Below, one piece after another: positions 1 to 6,480 of a stretch of DNA of 6,779 nucleotides. This DNA is from an uncultured Sulfitobacter sp. (lineage in GTDB: Bacteria > Pseudomonadota > Alphaproteobacteria > Rhodobacterales > Rhodobacteraceae), in contig CALAIJ010000246.1 in NCBI GenBank assembly GCA_937923365.1, forward strand, positions 1 to 6,779, in the 5' to 3' direction. The position numbers and the translations under genes were made by a program. Within the stretch, counting starts at the first letter, position 1, and every line of letters starts with the position of its first letter. The notes beneath the pieces are model-generated. The model was not told the origin of the DNA. It searched no databases and saw only the letters and a program-made list of their open reading frames with translations.

Positions 1-801
1 AGCACTTTCACAGTCCGCTTCCCGGTCCAGCCGACAGATGCCCCAACAACAACAGAGGAAAGCACCAATGTGGGAGATGTGCCGCGCCCCTCTCACGTGC
101 TGCTTGTTGAAGACAATGAAATCAACCGCACCGTGGCGCGCGAAATGCTACGCGCGGCGGGGCATACAGTGACCGAAGCCCACAACGGTAAGATTGCAGT
201 CGAGCTGACACAAAAGGAGAGCTTTGATCTGATCTTGATGGACATCAGCATGCCGGTAATGGACGGGCGGGCGGCCACTCGGTCCATTCGCGAAATGGAA
301 GGCCCTTGCCAGAACGCGCCCATCATCGCGCTGACCGCGAATGCGATGGCTGAGGAGCAGGACGCATTTCTGGAAGACGGAATGAACGATATTTTGATCA
401 AACCGCTGTCCCGTGACGGTTTGCTGGATATTTTGTCGCGCTATGGCGGCCATAGCCCGCAACGCCCTGCTACTGCTTCAGAAAACCAGCATCTTCTTGA
501 GCTGCAAGAAGTCCTAGGGGCTGAAACATTGAAACCACTCTTGGCTGATTTCATCTCGCAGATGGAATCCACATTGACTTACCTTTCCGACACCGCGCGT
601 CATCCTCACGCGGAAATCGTACATAACGCGCACAAAGCTGCCGGAAGTGCTGCTTATCTGGGTGCGAAAGAATTGCGTCAGGCTCTGTTGGATGTGGAAC
701 AGGCTGCCAAGACAGAGGACAGCACCGCTGTCGCCCACGCTGCAAGCAAGTTGCCGCAGATATGGCAGGCCACAAAGCCGACGTTGAAAGTCTTGCCCTA
801 A
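1..801 (+). CDS. Hybrid sensor histidine kinase, C-terminal part (ATPase end, receiver, Hpt); 5'-truncated
   Basis: The frame is open from base 1 and the gene begins outside the window; 266 residues are visible. The first residues (STFTVRFPV) are the typical last strand of a histidine-kinase HATPase_c domain, so this is the tail of a hybrid kinase and not a free response regulator starting at the in-frame GTG at 70. After an Ala/Pro/Thr linker comes a receiver domain (about residues 32-150): acidic pair E37/D38, phospho-acceptor D81 in LMDISMPVMDG, T112 in ALTANAM and K134 before Pro. An Hpt domain follows (about 160-260) with phospho-acceptor H211 in HKAAGSAAYLGA. The usual Lys three residues after that His is Ala, a variation seen in other Hpt domains. 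By family knowledge this implies a His-Asp-His phosphorelay to an unseen response regulator. The sensor domain, and hence the signal, lies outside the window. It converges on the export-lipoprotein gene, and nothing here shows a functional link. Confidence 0.93.
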   Translation, partial: STFTVRFPVQPTDAPTTTEESTNVGDVPRPSHVLLVEDNEINRTVAREMLRAAGHTVTEAHNGKIAVELTQKESFDLILMDISMPVMDGRAATRSIREMEGPCQNAPIIALTANAMAEEQDAFLEDGMNDILIKPLSRDGLLDILSRYGGHSPQRPATASENQHLLELQEVLGAETLKPLLADFISQMESTLTYLSDTARHPHAEIVHNAHKAAGSAAYLGAKELRQALLDVEQAAKTEDSTAVAHAASKLPQIWQATKPTLKVLP

Positions 802-813
802 GAAATTGCGCGG

Positions 814-2010
814 TTAGAGCGCCAGTACACCCAGCACCCGTCCAACCTCTCCGATGTTCGTGATGGTGCTGTCGTAACAGGCAATGGAGTCCCCGGGCAG
901 AAGGTAGGGATCATAATCGTCGCGATCGGCGCGGCGCAGCAGATCTTCGATGTCTCGTTCAATCACAACCGACACATCCGTGACAGGGTTGCGCGAAAAC
1001 AAGACCGCCGAGCGATTGGCGCTAGTCGCCCTTGCACCGCCTACACAGTTGGTATCCACCACGGCCTGCATGTACCTTGTCCCATAAGGGACTTCACGCA
1101 CGTCCCTGCCAATTGCAGATACCGCATTGCCTGCGGCCGGTTGCGTCAGGTTTGACAGAAACAACCGGACGCCCGGTGGGCTAATCGGACTTGGGCGCAT
1201 GAGGTCATCCTGAAAGCAGCCCCGGCTGGGAACGTTGATTTCATCACCTGTCAGCAGCATAATATCCACGGCATTTTTGCCTTCAAACACGCCGCGCATA
1301 TCAAGAACATAGCGCGCTCCATTGCGCCGAACCTCAACTGCGGAAATATCCGCGTCAGGACGTACGCCACCAGCAGCGCGCAATGCTACAGAAAGATTTC
1401 TGCCTTCTGTTGAAGCCCCCAGCGCGCCTTGACGACGGCTGTCAATGCGGTCCCCCTGAACGCCGCCGATCTCTACGGAATGGGGTTCAAAAACCGCGCC
1501 GGCTACACCCACTGTGACGGAGGCAAAATCTGCGACCCGTACGGAAATTCGGGGACGTTCAGTAAAGAAGTCCTTGGCGATCAGTTGCGCCGAAATTGCG
1601 TCCTCAATCTGATCGGTGCGATTGCCCTGCGCGCGAATGGGCGACAGGAAAGGCAGTTTGATTGTCCCATCACGTGAGACAACATAGTCACCGTTGAAAG
1701 TCTCATCGTCACTGATACGAATGTTGACCAAATCGTTGCGTGAAAGGCGTTCGCCGCGCAGGCTGGTTGCTGCGATTCCACTCCCTTTTCCTGTAGCCCC
1801 ACCACCCAGCGGCCGACACTGTTTGGCATTTATCTGTGCGGACTTCAGGAAACTGGCTTCTTTGCGGGTGACATCAGGTGTGCGGTACTGCGCCTGATAT
1901 CCGTCACCCACGGCAATAGGTTCAAGGTTGTCCGGCGTGTCAAAGGTCGCGCAATTGCTGAGCGCCAGTACGGCAAGGGCGGCAGAAACATGTCTTGTAG
2001 ACTTTAGCAT
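814..2010 (-). CDS. Outer-membrane polysaccharide export lipoprotein (Wza/KpsD-type OMA family, SLBB domains)
   Basis: The 398-residue protein has a signal peptide (basic MLKSTRH, then a hydrophobic run) ending in ALSNC, so C20 is the likely lipidated residue; Asn just before the Cys is unusual. A polysaccharide-export domain spans about 85-162 (GERLSRNDLVNIRISDDETFNGDYVVSRDGTI region). An SLBB-like domain with an insertion spans about 166-262 (TGDEINVPS at its end), and a second SLBB-like repeat about 281-378 ends in LLPGDSIACYDS. Family members form the ring and channel that carries capsule or exopolysaccharide across the outer membrane. I chose ATG at 2010 because GTGAGAG lies 6-12 bases upstream and the signal peptide is ideal; a GTG at 2022 would add four residues. 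Besides C20 there are C65, C265, C322 and C378. Only about 18 residues follow the last SLBB strand, so the outer-membrane helix would be short. It is divergent from the flippase operon, with which it probably acts. Confidence 0.9.
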   Translation of the reverse strand: MLKSTRHVSAALAVLALSNCATFDTPDNLEPIAVGDGYQAQYRTPDVTRKEASFLKSAQINAKQCRPLGGGATGKGSGIAATSLRGERLSRNDLVNIRISDDETFNGDYVVSRDGTIKLPFLSPIRAQGNRTDQIEDAISAQLIAKDFFTERPRISVRVADFASVTVGVAGAVFEPHSVEIGGVQGDRIDSRRQGALGASTEGRNLSVALRAAGGVRPDADISAVEVRRNGARYVLDMRGVFEGKNAVDIMLLTGDEINVPSRGCFQDDLMRPSPISPPGVRLFLSNLTQPAAGNAVSAIGRDVREVPYGTRYMQAVVDTNCVGGARATSANRSAVLFSRNPVTDVSVVIERDIEDLLRRADRDDYDPYLLPGDSIACYDSTITNIGEVGRVLGVLAL

Positions 2011-2044
2011 AACGGCTCTCACTCACATATCAGAGGTTGTAGCC

Positions 2045-2073
2045 TTGATATTCGCTCGAATCCATTGGGTCGA
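2045..2073 (-). promoter_or_regulatory. Possible sigma70-type promoter for export lipoprotein gene
   Basis: Read on the minus strand, TCGACC (2073-2068) is separated by 17 bases from TATCAA (2050-2045). Each hexamer matches 4 of 6 consensus positions. Transcription would begin near 2038, giving a leader of about 28 bases before the ATG at 2010. A palindrome (2050-2061) lies in the spacer and touches the -10, where a repressor could act. Matches this weak occur by chance, so the call is tentative. Confidence 0.28.
2050..2061. repeat. 12-base palindromic motif ATTCG-CT-CGAAT
   Basis: Two 5-base arms, ATTCG and CGAAT, are perfect inverted copies around a CT centre. The motif sits in the divergent intergenic region, within the spacer of the weak minus-strand promoter candidate. 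Its size and symmetry would suit a dimeric DNA-binding protein, but no known operator was recognised and a short palindrome like this can arise by chance. Confidence 0.35.
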
Positions 2074-2096
2074 GGGGATGTTCGTATCGATGTACC

Positions 2097-2110
2097 TATC
2101 CTTTCGGATA
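2097..2110. repeat. Inverted repeat TATCC-TTTC-GGATA in divergent region
   Basis: Perfect 5-base arms surround a 4-base centre. Allowing one bulged A, the symmetry extends outward: ACC before the left arm (2094-2096) and TGGT after the right (2111-2114). It lies about midway between the two divergent genes, 87 bases upstream of the export start and 102 bases upstream of the flippase start. It could be an operator or a small hairpin in a leader RNA. There is no T-tract, so it is not a terminator. Confidence 0.35.
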
Positions 2111-2211
2111 TGGTGCAGTTCGGTTGCCCTTTTGCCCTGTTCTGTCGCGTCTGGGACGCAGAAAATTGGGTCGTGTAGACCTTGGTTCAATCAACACCAG
2201 GACCAAAAACC

Positions 2212-3447
2212 ATGCACCTCAAGTTCAAAACACCTCAGATCGCAAAGAACCTCTTTGCTTACGGTGCCTCCGAAGTTGCAGCGAAAGCATCGCGTCTGTT
2301 GGTGGTGATTGCGGTGGCACGGTCCCTTGAGCTGTCCCAGATCGGGGTCGCCGCCGCCGCATTGGCCGCCGCTGACATTCTGAAGTCCTTGACCGAAAAT
2401 GGCGTAAATCAGAAAATCATCGCAGCCACCGAGACCGCACTGCCTGAAACTTGCGCCACCGCCCACCGCATCTTCTGGATCTGGTGCCTCGGCCTGTTTG
2501 TTGCACAATCTGCCATTGGCCTTGCGCTGTATGCTTCGGGTGCCAGCTTTGAATTGCTCTTGCTGATCCTGATCCTTGCCGGGGAATACCTGTTTATGCC
2601 CGCTGGCCTGGTGCAAACGGCATTGGCTATGCGCGCGGGGAAAATGCGCCAGACAGCGGCCATTTCAGGCGGGCAGATCGTCGGAGCAAACCTTATGTCG
2701 GCGGCACTTGCGCTTGTGTGGCCTTCGGCGTTGGCCTTGATCCTTCCCCGTCTGTTAACCGCCCCGTTTTGGCTGATCGCCATGCGCCGCCTGCACCCTT
2801 GGACGTTGGATTTGAGCAATGGTCGTGCACCTTTGCGCCCTTTCATCAGCTTTGGTTGGGCCGTTCTGGGGGTCGAACTGGTTAAAGCCCTGCGTCTGCA
2901 AGCAGACAAACTCATTCTTGGTGCGCTGCTAGGTGCCGAAGCACTTGGACTCTACTTCATGGCCTTTAACGCAGGACTGGGTTTGGCAAACTCTTTCTCG
3001 ACAGCTTTTTCAACAGTCTTGTTCCCGCACCTGTGTTCCAGCAATGACAAAGCTCTGGCGCTCCGCCAAAGCATCTTGCTGGGCATGGGGTTGATCAGCC
3101 CGGTTGTTGTCCTTCAAGCGCTGCTTGCGCCTTACTATGTACCCGTTCTGTTTGGGGATGGTTGGGACGGCATTGATCAAATCGTCTCCATCCTCTGCCT
3201 TGTTGCCATTCCGACGACCTTGTGGTCGGCCACAGCGGGATGGCTGCGTGCGACGGACCGGGCTCAGAACGAATTCTGGGTGACCGTTGTCATCACCCTG
3301 GCGCTCATGCTCAACACTGCCTTCCTTGCACCTATGGGCCTGCAGGCGATCGCAATCGGATACGCGATTGTGGCCACTGTGGTCATGCTAGGCGCGTCCC
3401 TCCCTACACTTTCAATGGCCTTTGGCCAGACTCTCGCAAAGGCCTGA
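2212..3447 (+). CDS. Oligosaccharide flippase, Wzx-like (MOP superfamily, polysaccharide biosynthesis protein)
   Basis: The 411-residue product is very hydrophobic, with roughly 12 membrane segments by eye (for example about 44-60, 88-108, 112-136, 150-190, 234-275, 286-306, 322-342, 356-398). The stretch around 236-275 (LGALLGAEALGLYFMAFNA, then a segment ending VLFPHL) is characteristic of COG2244-type flippases. In the family these proteins move undecaprenyl-linked oligosaccharide repeat units from the cytoplasmic to the periplasmic face of the inner membrane. I chose ATG at 2212, with AGGA nine bases upstream; an in-frame TTG at 2182 would add ten residues but is less credible. It is the first gene of a four-gene operon and ends 3 bases before the next start. 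The length is slightly short for the class. The substrate cannot be read from sequence, and a teichuronic-acid or O-antigen transporter role is equally possible. Confidence 0.88.
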   Translation: MHLKFKTPQIAKNLFAYGASEVAAKASRLLVVIAVARSLELSQIGVAAAALAAADILKSLTENGVNQKIIAATETALPETCATAHRIFWIWCLGLFVAQSAIGLALYASGASFELLLLILILAGEYLFMPAGLVQTALAMRAGKMRQTAAISGGQIVGANLMSAALALVWPSALALILPRLLTAPFWLIAMRRLHPWTLDLSNGRAPLRPFISFGWAVLGVELVKALRLQADKLILGALLGAEALGLYFMAFNAGLGLANSFSTAFSTVLFPHLCSSNDKALALRQSILLGMGLISPVVVLQALLAPYYVPVLFGDGWDGIDQIVSILCLVAIPTTLWSATAGWLRATDRAQNEFWVTVVITLALMLNTAFLAPMGLQAIAIGYAIVATVVMLGASLPTLSMAFGQTLAKA

Positions 3448-3450
3448 CAG

Positions 3451-4371
3451 ATGCCCAAATTCTCCATCATCATCCCCTGTTTCAACGCGCAGGAAACCAT
3501 TTCCCAGACCATCGCCAGCTTGCGGGCCCAGACGCATAAAGACTGGGAAGCGATCTGCGTGGACGACGGCTCAAAAGACGAGACATGCGCGATGATCAAG
3601 CTCGAAGCGCGACATGATCCTCGGATTCGTCTCGTTTCGAACCTCGGCAAGGGGCCCAGTGCAGCGCGCAATCTGGGCGCACTGCACGAAGCGAAAGGCG
3701 ATCTGATCGCCTTTTGTGACGCGGATGACATGTGGCTTCCAACGAAGCTTGAAGAACTAGGCACGACCTTCACGGACCCGACTGTTGATGGGGCCTTTGG
3801 ACAAATCGGCTTTTTCCAGGACTGCCCTGATGATGCCCACGTCTACTCCTCTGTGCCATCTGAAGCGCTTTCTATCGACATGTTGCTTGGCGAAAACCCG
3901 GTCTGCACAATGTCCAACCTTACACTACGCGCCTCTGCCTTTTCCCGGACCAAGGGGTTTGATGAGCACATGGTACACAACGAAGATCTTGAGTGGCTCA
4001 TCCGACTTGTTGGCATGGGTGCTCATGTCATCGGTTTGCCGTCCCTCCAGACTTGGTATCGCACCAGCATCGGTGGTCTTTCCACCGATCTGGATGCGAT
4101 GCTGGCCGGGCGGTCTCGGGCCTTGCAAACCGCCGCTGGCTTTGGCGTCAAGCCAAGCAAGAAGAGCAATGCTATTCATCACCGTTATCTGGCACGCCGC
4201 GCCCTGCGCCTTGGCTCAGGGCGTACTAAGGCGATCAGCCATGCGCTCATGGGCATCGCCTATAGCCCTGTTGGTTTCCTGACACCCTTTCGCCGCGGTG
4301 CCTTGACCGTCGCCGGCGCCGTTAGTGCGCTGATCTTACCTCCTGGCCTCACCCGCAACCTGTTCTCTTAA
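3451..4371 (+). CDS. Family 2 glycosyltransferase (GT-A fold), first of tandem pair
   Basis: The 306-residue protein has all landmarks of an inverting GT2 enzyme. It opens with FSIIIPCFNAQ (4-14), then the nucleotide-binding VDDGS (37-41), GPSAARNLG (68-76), the metal/UDP-binding DADD motif (90-93) followed by W95, and a candidate catalytic-base ED (178-179) with W182. GT2 enzymes transfer a sugar from a nucleotide donor, here probably to a lipid-linked oligosaccharide on the cytoplasmic side of the inner membrane. Hydrophobic stretches near the C-terminus (about 260-303) may help membrane association. The ATG at 3451 is 3 bases after the flippase stop, with AAAGG at 3438-3442 as ribosome site inside the flippase gene, so translation is probably coupled. 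The next gene is a relative with the same domain order. Sugar and linkage specificity cannot be inferred. Confidence 0.92.
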   Translation: MPKFSIIIPCFNAQETISQTIASLRAQTHKDWEAICVDDGSKDETCAMIKLEARHDPRIRLVSNLGKGPSAARNLGALHEAKGDLIAFCDADDMWLPTKLEELGTTFTDPTVDGAFGQIGFFQDCPDDAHVYSSVPSEALSIDMLLGENPVCTMSNLTLRASAFSRTKGFDEHMVHNEDLEWLIRLVGMGAHVIGLPSLQTWYRTSIGGLSTDLDAMLAGRSRALQTAAGFGVKPSKKSNAIHHRYLARRALRLGSGRTKAISHALMGIAYSPVGFLTPFRRGALTVAGAVSALILPPGLTRNLFS

Positions 4372-4392
4372 GCCTCGCACGAAAGAAATCCC

Positions 4393-5391
4393 ATGACCTT
4401 TGCATCTATCATCGTTCCTGCCTTCAACGTTCAGTCCACTATGACGGACACCCTCAATGCACTGTTGGCGCAAACCTATCGTTTCTTTGAGATCATCATC
4501 GTCGATGATGGCTCCAGCGACGATACGGCAAGAATTGCAGGTGAATTTACCAAAGACGCGCGCGTGCGGGTGATCCGGCAGGTTAACCGCGGACTGGCAG
4601 GGGCCCGTAACAGCGGCATTGCCGCCGCCGCAGGTGACGTCATTGGGTTTTGTGATGCGGATGACCTTTGGATGCCTGAAAAGTTGGCCCGACATGTGGC
4701 ACATCTGGAAACCAGCCCGCATGTGGGGATCAGCTATTCTGGTTCTGCATTGATGGATGATGATGGACAATTGACAGGACAATCTCAACGCCCAAAACTC
4801 AACGAAATCGCGGCTTCCAACATTTTCAAGCGCAATCCTATCGGCAATGGTTCTGCGGTGGTGATCCGTCGGGTTGTCCTGGACTCAATTGCCTATAATC
4901 CACCCCATGAACCTTCACGTAAGTGGTATTTTGATGAAACCTTCCGACAGTCAGAGGACATCGAATGCTGGATGCGCATTGCGCTCAGCACCGATTGGGC
5001 GTTTGAAGGCATCCCGGGTCTCCTAACACATTACCGGATCAATGTCGGCGGGCTATCCGCAGCGACAGAGCGTCAGCTGGCCAACTGGGAACGCATGGTG
5101 ACAAAGCTGACCCCCTTGAACCCGGCGTTCTTTGCCGTGAACACGCCTGCCGCGCGCGCTTATCAGTTGCGGTATCTAAGCCGTCGCGCGATCAGCGACC
5201 TTGATGGTCCCCGCGCCGCTGAATTGAGCCGGAAGTGGTTGGCAGAATCCAAACTGCCGCTGATCGAAGAGCCTGCCAAATCGATTGTGACACTTTGTGC
5301 CACTTTGGCCCTGTCTATCTTCGGTGCTGCAACGCTGAAACGCACTATGGGCTTTGCCCAACGCCTTCGCACTGGGCGGATCTGCCAATGA
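4393..5391 (+). CDS. Family 2 glycosyltransferase (GT-A fold), second of tandem pair
   Basis: This 332-residue GT2 enzyme opens with FASIIVPAFNVQ (3-14). It has VDDGS at 37-41, GLAGARNSG at 67-75, DADD at 88-91 followed by W93, and an ED pair at 188-189 with W193 as the likely catalytic-base region. It aligns end to end with the preceding gene, sharing the post-catalytic YR..(I/V)GGLS segment, an RYL(A/S)RRA motif and a hydrophobic C-terminal stretch (about 282-300). It probably adds a further sugar to the same lipid-linked repeat unit. The ATG at 4393 is 21 bases after the previous stop. The ribosome site is weak (GAAAGAAA, 4381-4388), so expression may depend on coupling to upstream genes. 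Its last four bases overlap the start of the next gene. Donor and acceptor sugars are unknown. Confidence 0.92.
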   Translation: MTFASIIVPAFNVQSTMTDTLNALLAQTYRFFEIIIVDDGSSDDTARIAGEFTKDARVRVIRQVNRGLAGARNSGIAAAAGDVIGFCDADDLWMPEKLARHVAHLETSPHVGISYSGSALMDDDGQLTGQSQRPKLNEIAASNIFKRNPIGNGSAVVIRRVVLDSIAYNPPHEPSRKWYFDETFRQSEDIECWMRIALSTDWAFEGIPGLLTHYRINVGGLSAATERQLANWERMVTKLTPLNPAFFAVNTPAARAYQLRYLSRRAISDLDGPRAAELSRKWLAESKLPLIEEPAKSIVTLCATLALSIFGAATLKRTMGFAQRLRTGRICQ

Positions 5392-6404
5392 ACCGCCCAA
5401 CCGTCGTCCACCTGATTGATGACACGACAGCCGGTGGCGTGATGCGGGTCATCGATCACATCATGACAGCACCCACAATGTCTGATTTCGCCCGGCACAG
5501 CGTCCAGCAAGTTGATCGAAATAGGTATGCAATCGGCAGTTTTGACGCTGACATCATTGTTTCACATCTTGCCATCAGCTGGCGCGCGCTGCCTATGCTC
5601 ATGGCTCTCCGTCTGCGCCATCCCCGGGCAGCATTGGTTCATGTTGAGCACAGCTATACCAAGGGTTTCGTGGACGAGAACGTCGCGCACAAACGTAGGT
5701 TCTCCACCTTGTTGCGCCTTGCTTACCGCCTGTTTGATCGGATCGTCGCCGTCAGTGATGCGCAAGCCCAGTGGTTGCGTGAAAGCGGAGTGGTGCGCAA
5801 GAAATGCCTTTCGGTCATCAAATCTTGCGTTGATTTATCTGCATTTCGGGCTCTTGCCCCTACGGACAGCTCTACCACAGTGTTTGGAGCCATTGGTCGA
5901 CTGGATCGCCAAAAGGGCTTTGATGTGCTGATCCAAGCGTTTCGTAAGGCCGAAGCGCCAGATATCGCGCTTCATATTTATGGCGAAGGCGATGAAGAAT
6001 CCCATTTGCGAGACCTCGCGGCAGGGGATCCACGCATACATTTTTATGGTTTCGTTGAAAATCCAGTTAATGCGATGCGGGCGGTGGACGTCGTGGCCAT
6101 GCCCTCAAGATGGGAGGCCTATGGTTTGGTCGCGATTGAAACCTTGTCCGCCGGTCGTGACCTGCTCGTCTGCGATATTGACGGCCTGCGAGACCACCTT
6201 TTTCACGGCGCAACCTTGGTCGCCGAAGGGCAGGTCAGGGACTGGACTGCAGCGATCAATGAGTGGGCCGTGAATGATGCGCGGGGCCAGCGCGAAAGCC
6301 AAGTGAGCGATGGACAGTTCGAACGATGCTTTTCAGATAGCTGGCGTGACCTGGTTGCTACTCTGTGGGCCATTGACTTGCACGCTGATGAACGCGCCGC
6401 TTAA
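5388..6404 (+). CDS. Family 4 glycosyltransferase (GT-B fold)
   Basis: The 338-residue retaining GT4-type enzyme has an N-terminal domain with the glycine loop TAGGV (14-18), the VEHS segment (86-89) and IVAVSDAQAQWL (119-130). The C-terminal Glycos_transf_1 domain starts at GAIGRLDRQKGFDVLIQAF (167-185), with IYGEGDEE (197-204) and the EX7E motif E243/E251 in EAYGLVAIE, which binds the nucleotide-sugar donor. It is a cytoplasmic or membrane-associated enzyme, probably completing the repeat unit started by its neighbours. The start is ATG at 5388, overlapping the previous stop as ATGA, with GGGCGGA shortly upstream (5374-5380). The frame is open further back to 5235, but that part would lie inside the GT2 gene and does not look like GT4 sequence. 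At 338 residues it is compact for the family. It is the last gene of the operon. Confidence 0.92.
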   Translation: MNRPTVVHLIDDTTAGGVMRVIDHIMTAPTMSDFARHSVQQVDRNRYAIGSFDADIIVSHLAISWRALPMLMALRLRHPRAALVHVEHSYTKGFVDENVAHKRRFSTLLRLAYRLFDRIVAVSDAQAQWLRESGVVRKKCLSVIKSCVDLSAFRALAPTDSSTTVFGAIGRLDRQKGFDVLIQAFRKAEAPDIALHIYGEGDEESHLRDLAAGDPRIHFYGFVENPVNAMRAVDVVAMPSRWEAYGLVAIETLSAGRDLLVCDIDGLRDHLFHGATLVAEGQVRDWTAAINEWAVNDARGQRESQVSDGQFERCFSDSWRDLVATLWAIDLHADERAA

Positions 6405-6418
6405 GTGCAAGCGCGGCG
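6395..6418 (+). terminator. GC-rich hairpin over the stop codon of the glycosyltransferase operon
   Basis: CGCCGC (6395-6400) and GCGGCG (6413-6418) form a perfect 6-base stem around a 12-base loop that holds the TAA stop of the GT4 gene. There is no T-run after it, so it is not a standard intrinsic terminator. It could slow transcription, protect the 3' end of the mRNA, or be incidental in GC-rich DNA. Its place at the operon end, just before a promoter-like sequence, is the main reason to list it. Confidence 0.28.
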
Positions 6419-6426
6419 ATCCGCTA

Positions 6427-6456
6427 TTGAATGATTTGTACGTTCCAGCCGATAAT
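6427..6456 (+). promoter_or_regulatory. Sigma70-type promoter for the flavin monooxygenase gene
   Basis: TTGAAT (6427-6432, 4 of 6 to TTGACA) and GATAAT (6451-6456, 5 of 6 to TATAAT) are spaced by 18 bases. This is the best promoter match I found between genes in the window, and it is correctly placed after the operon end and before the monooxygenase. The start of transcription would fall near 6463, right at the ribosome site, giving a leader of only about 18 bases. It suggests the monooxygenase is transcribed separately from the polysaccharide operon. Confidence 0.5.
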
Positions 6457-6463
6457 TCGCCGC

Positions 6464-6471
6464 AAGAGGAG
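6464..6471 (+). promoter_or_regulatory. Strong ribosome binding site deciding the monooxygenase start
   Basis: AAGAGGAG, with a strong anti-16S match, sits 9 bases before the ATG at 6481. It supports that start over the in-frame ATG at 6388, which lies inside the GT4 gene and would place this purine run within coding sequence. Confidence 0.75.
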
Positions 6472-6480
6472 TTTGCGCGG

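Larger units (their letters stand above)
2011..2211. promoter_or_regulatory. Divergent intergenic region between export lipoprotein and flippase operon
   Basis: This 201-base region separates the two divergent polysaccharide transcription units and must hold the start signals for at least the export gene and probably the four-gene operon. It has no credible coding frame of its own. It contains two short perfect palindromic motifs (2050-2061 and 2097-2110), a tandem TTGCCCT at 2124-2130 and 2132-2138, and a weak minus-strand promoter candidate. I found no convincing -10/-35 pair for the plus-strand operon. That it is a shared regulatory region is inferred from the layout. Confidence 0.6.

Noticed and set aside
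70..801. Reading the first gene as a free-standing response regulator starting at GTG 70
   Set aside because: The frame is open to base 1 and residues 1-10 are a typical histidine-kinase ATPase domain end, so it is the tail of a larger hybrid kinase.
808..822. GCGC-N7-GCGC between the convergent kinase and export genes as a shared terminator
   Set aside because: The stem is only four bases and there is no clean T-run, which is too weak to call.
2011..2022. GTG at 2022 as start of the export lipoprotein
   Set aside because: ATG at 2010 has the better spaced GTGAGAG ribosome site and gives a normal signal peptide; the GTG overlaps that ribosome site. It remains a minor alternative.
2182..2211. 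TTG at 2182 as start of the flippase
   Set aside because: A rare start codon with no clear ribosome site, whereas ATG 2212 has AGGA nine bases upstream.
1928..2330. Plus-strand frames across the divergent intergenic region
   Set aside because: They run over the signal-peptide region of the export gene and into the flippase in the wrong frame; composition is not protein-like and no ribosome site was seen.
2409..3773. Long antisense open frames (about 168 residues each at 2409-2915 and 3264-3773, minus strand)
   Set aside because: They lie opposite well-supported genes and have the low-complexity, Arg/Ser/Ala-rich make-up of shadow frames; no domain was recognised.
5235..5387. N-terminal extension of the GT4 enzyme from 5235
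   Set aside because: It would overlap the GT2 coding region by about 150 bases in another frame; the GT4 fold starts normally at the ATG at 5388.
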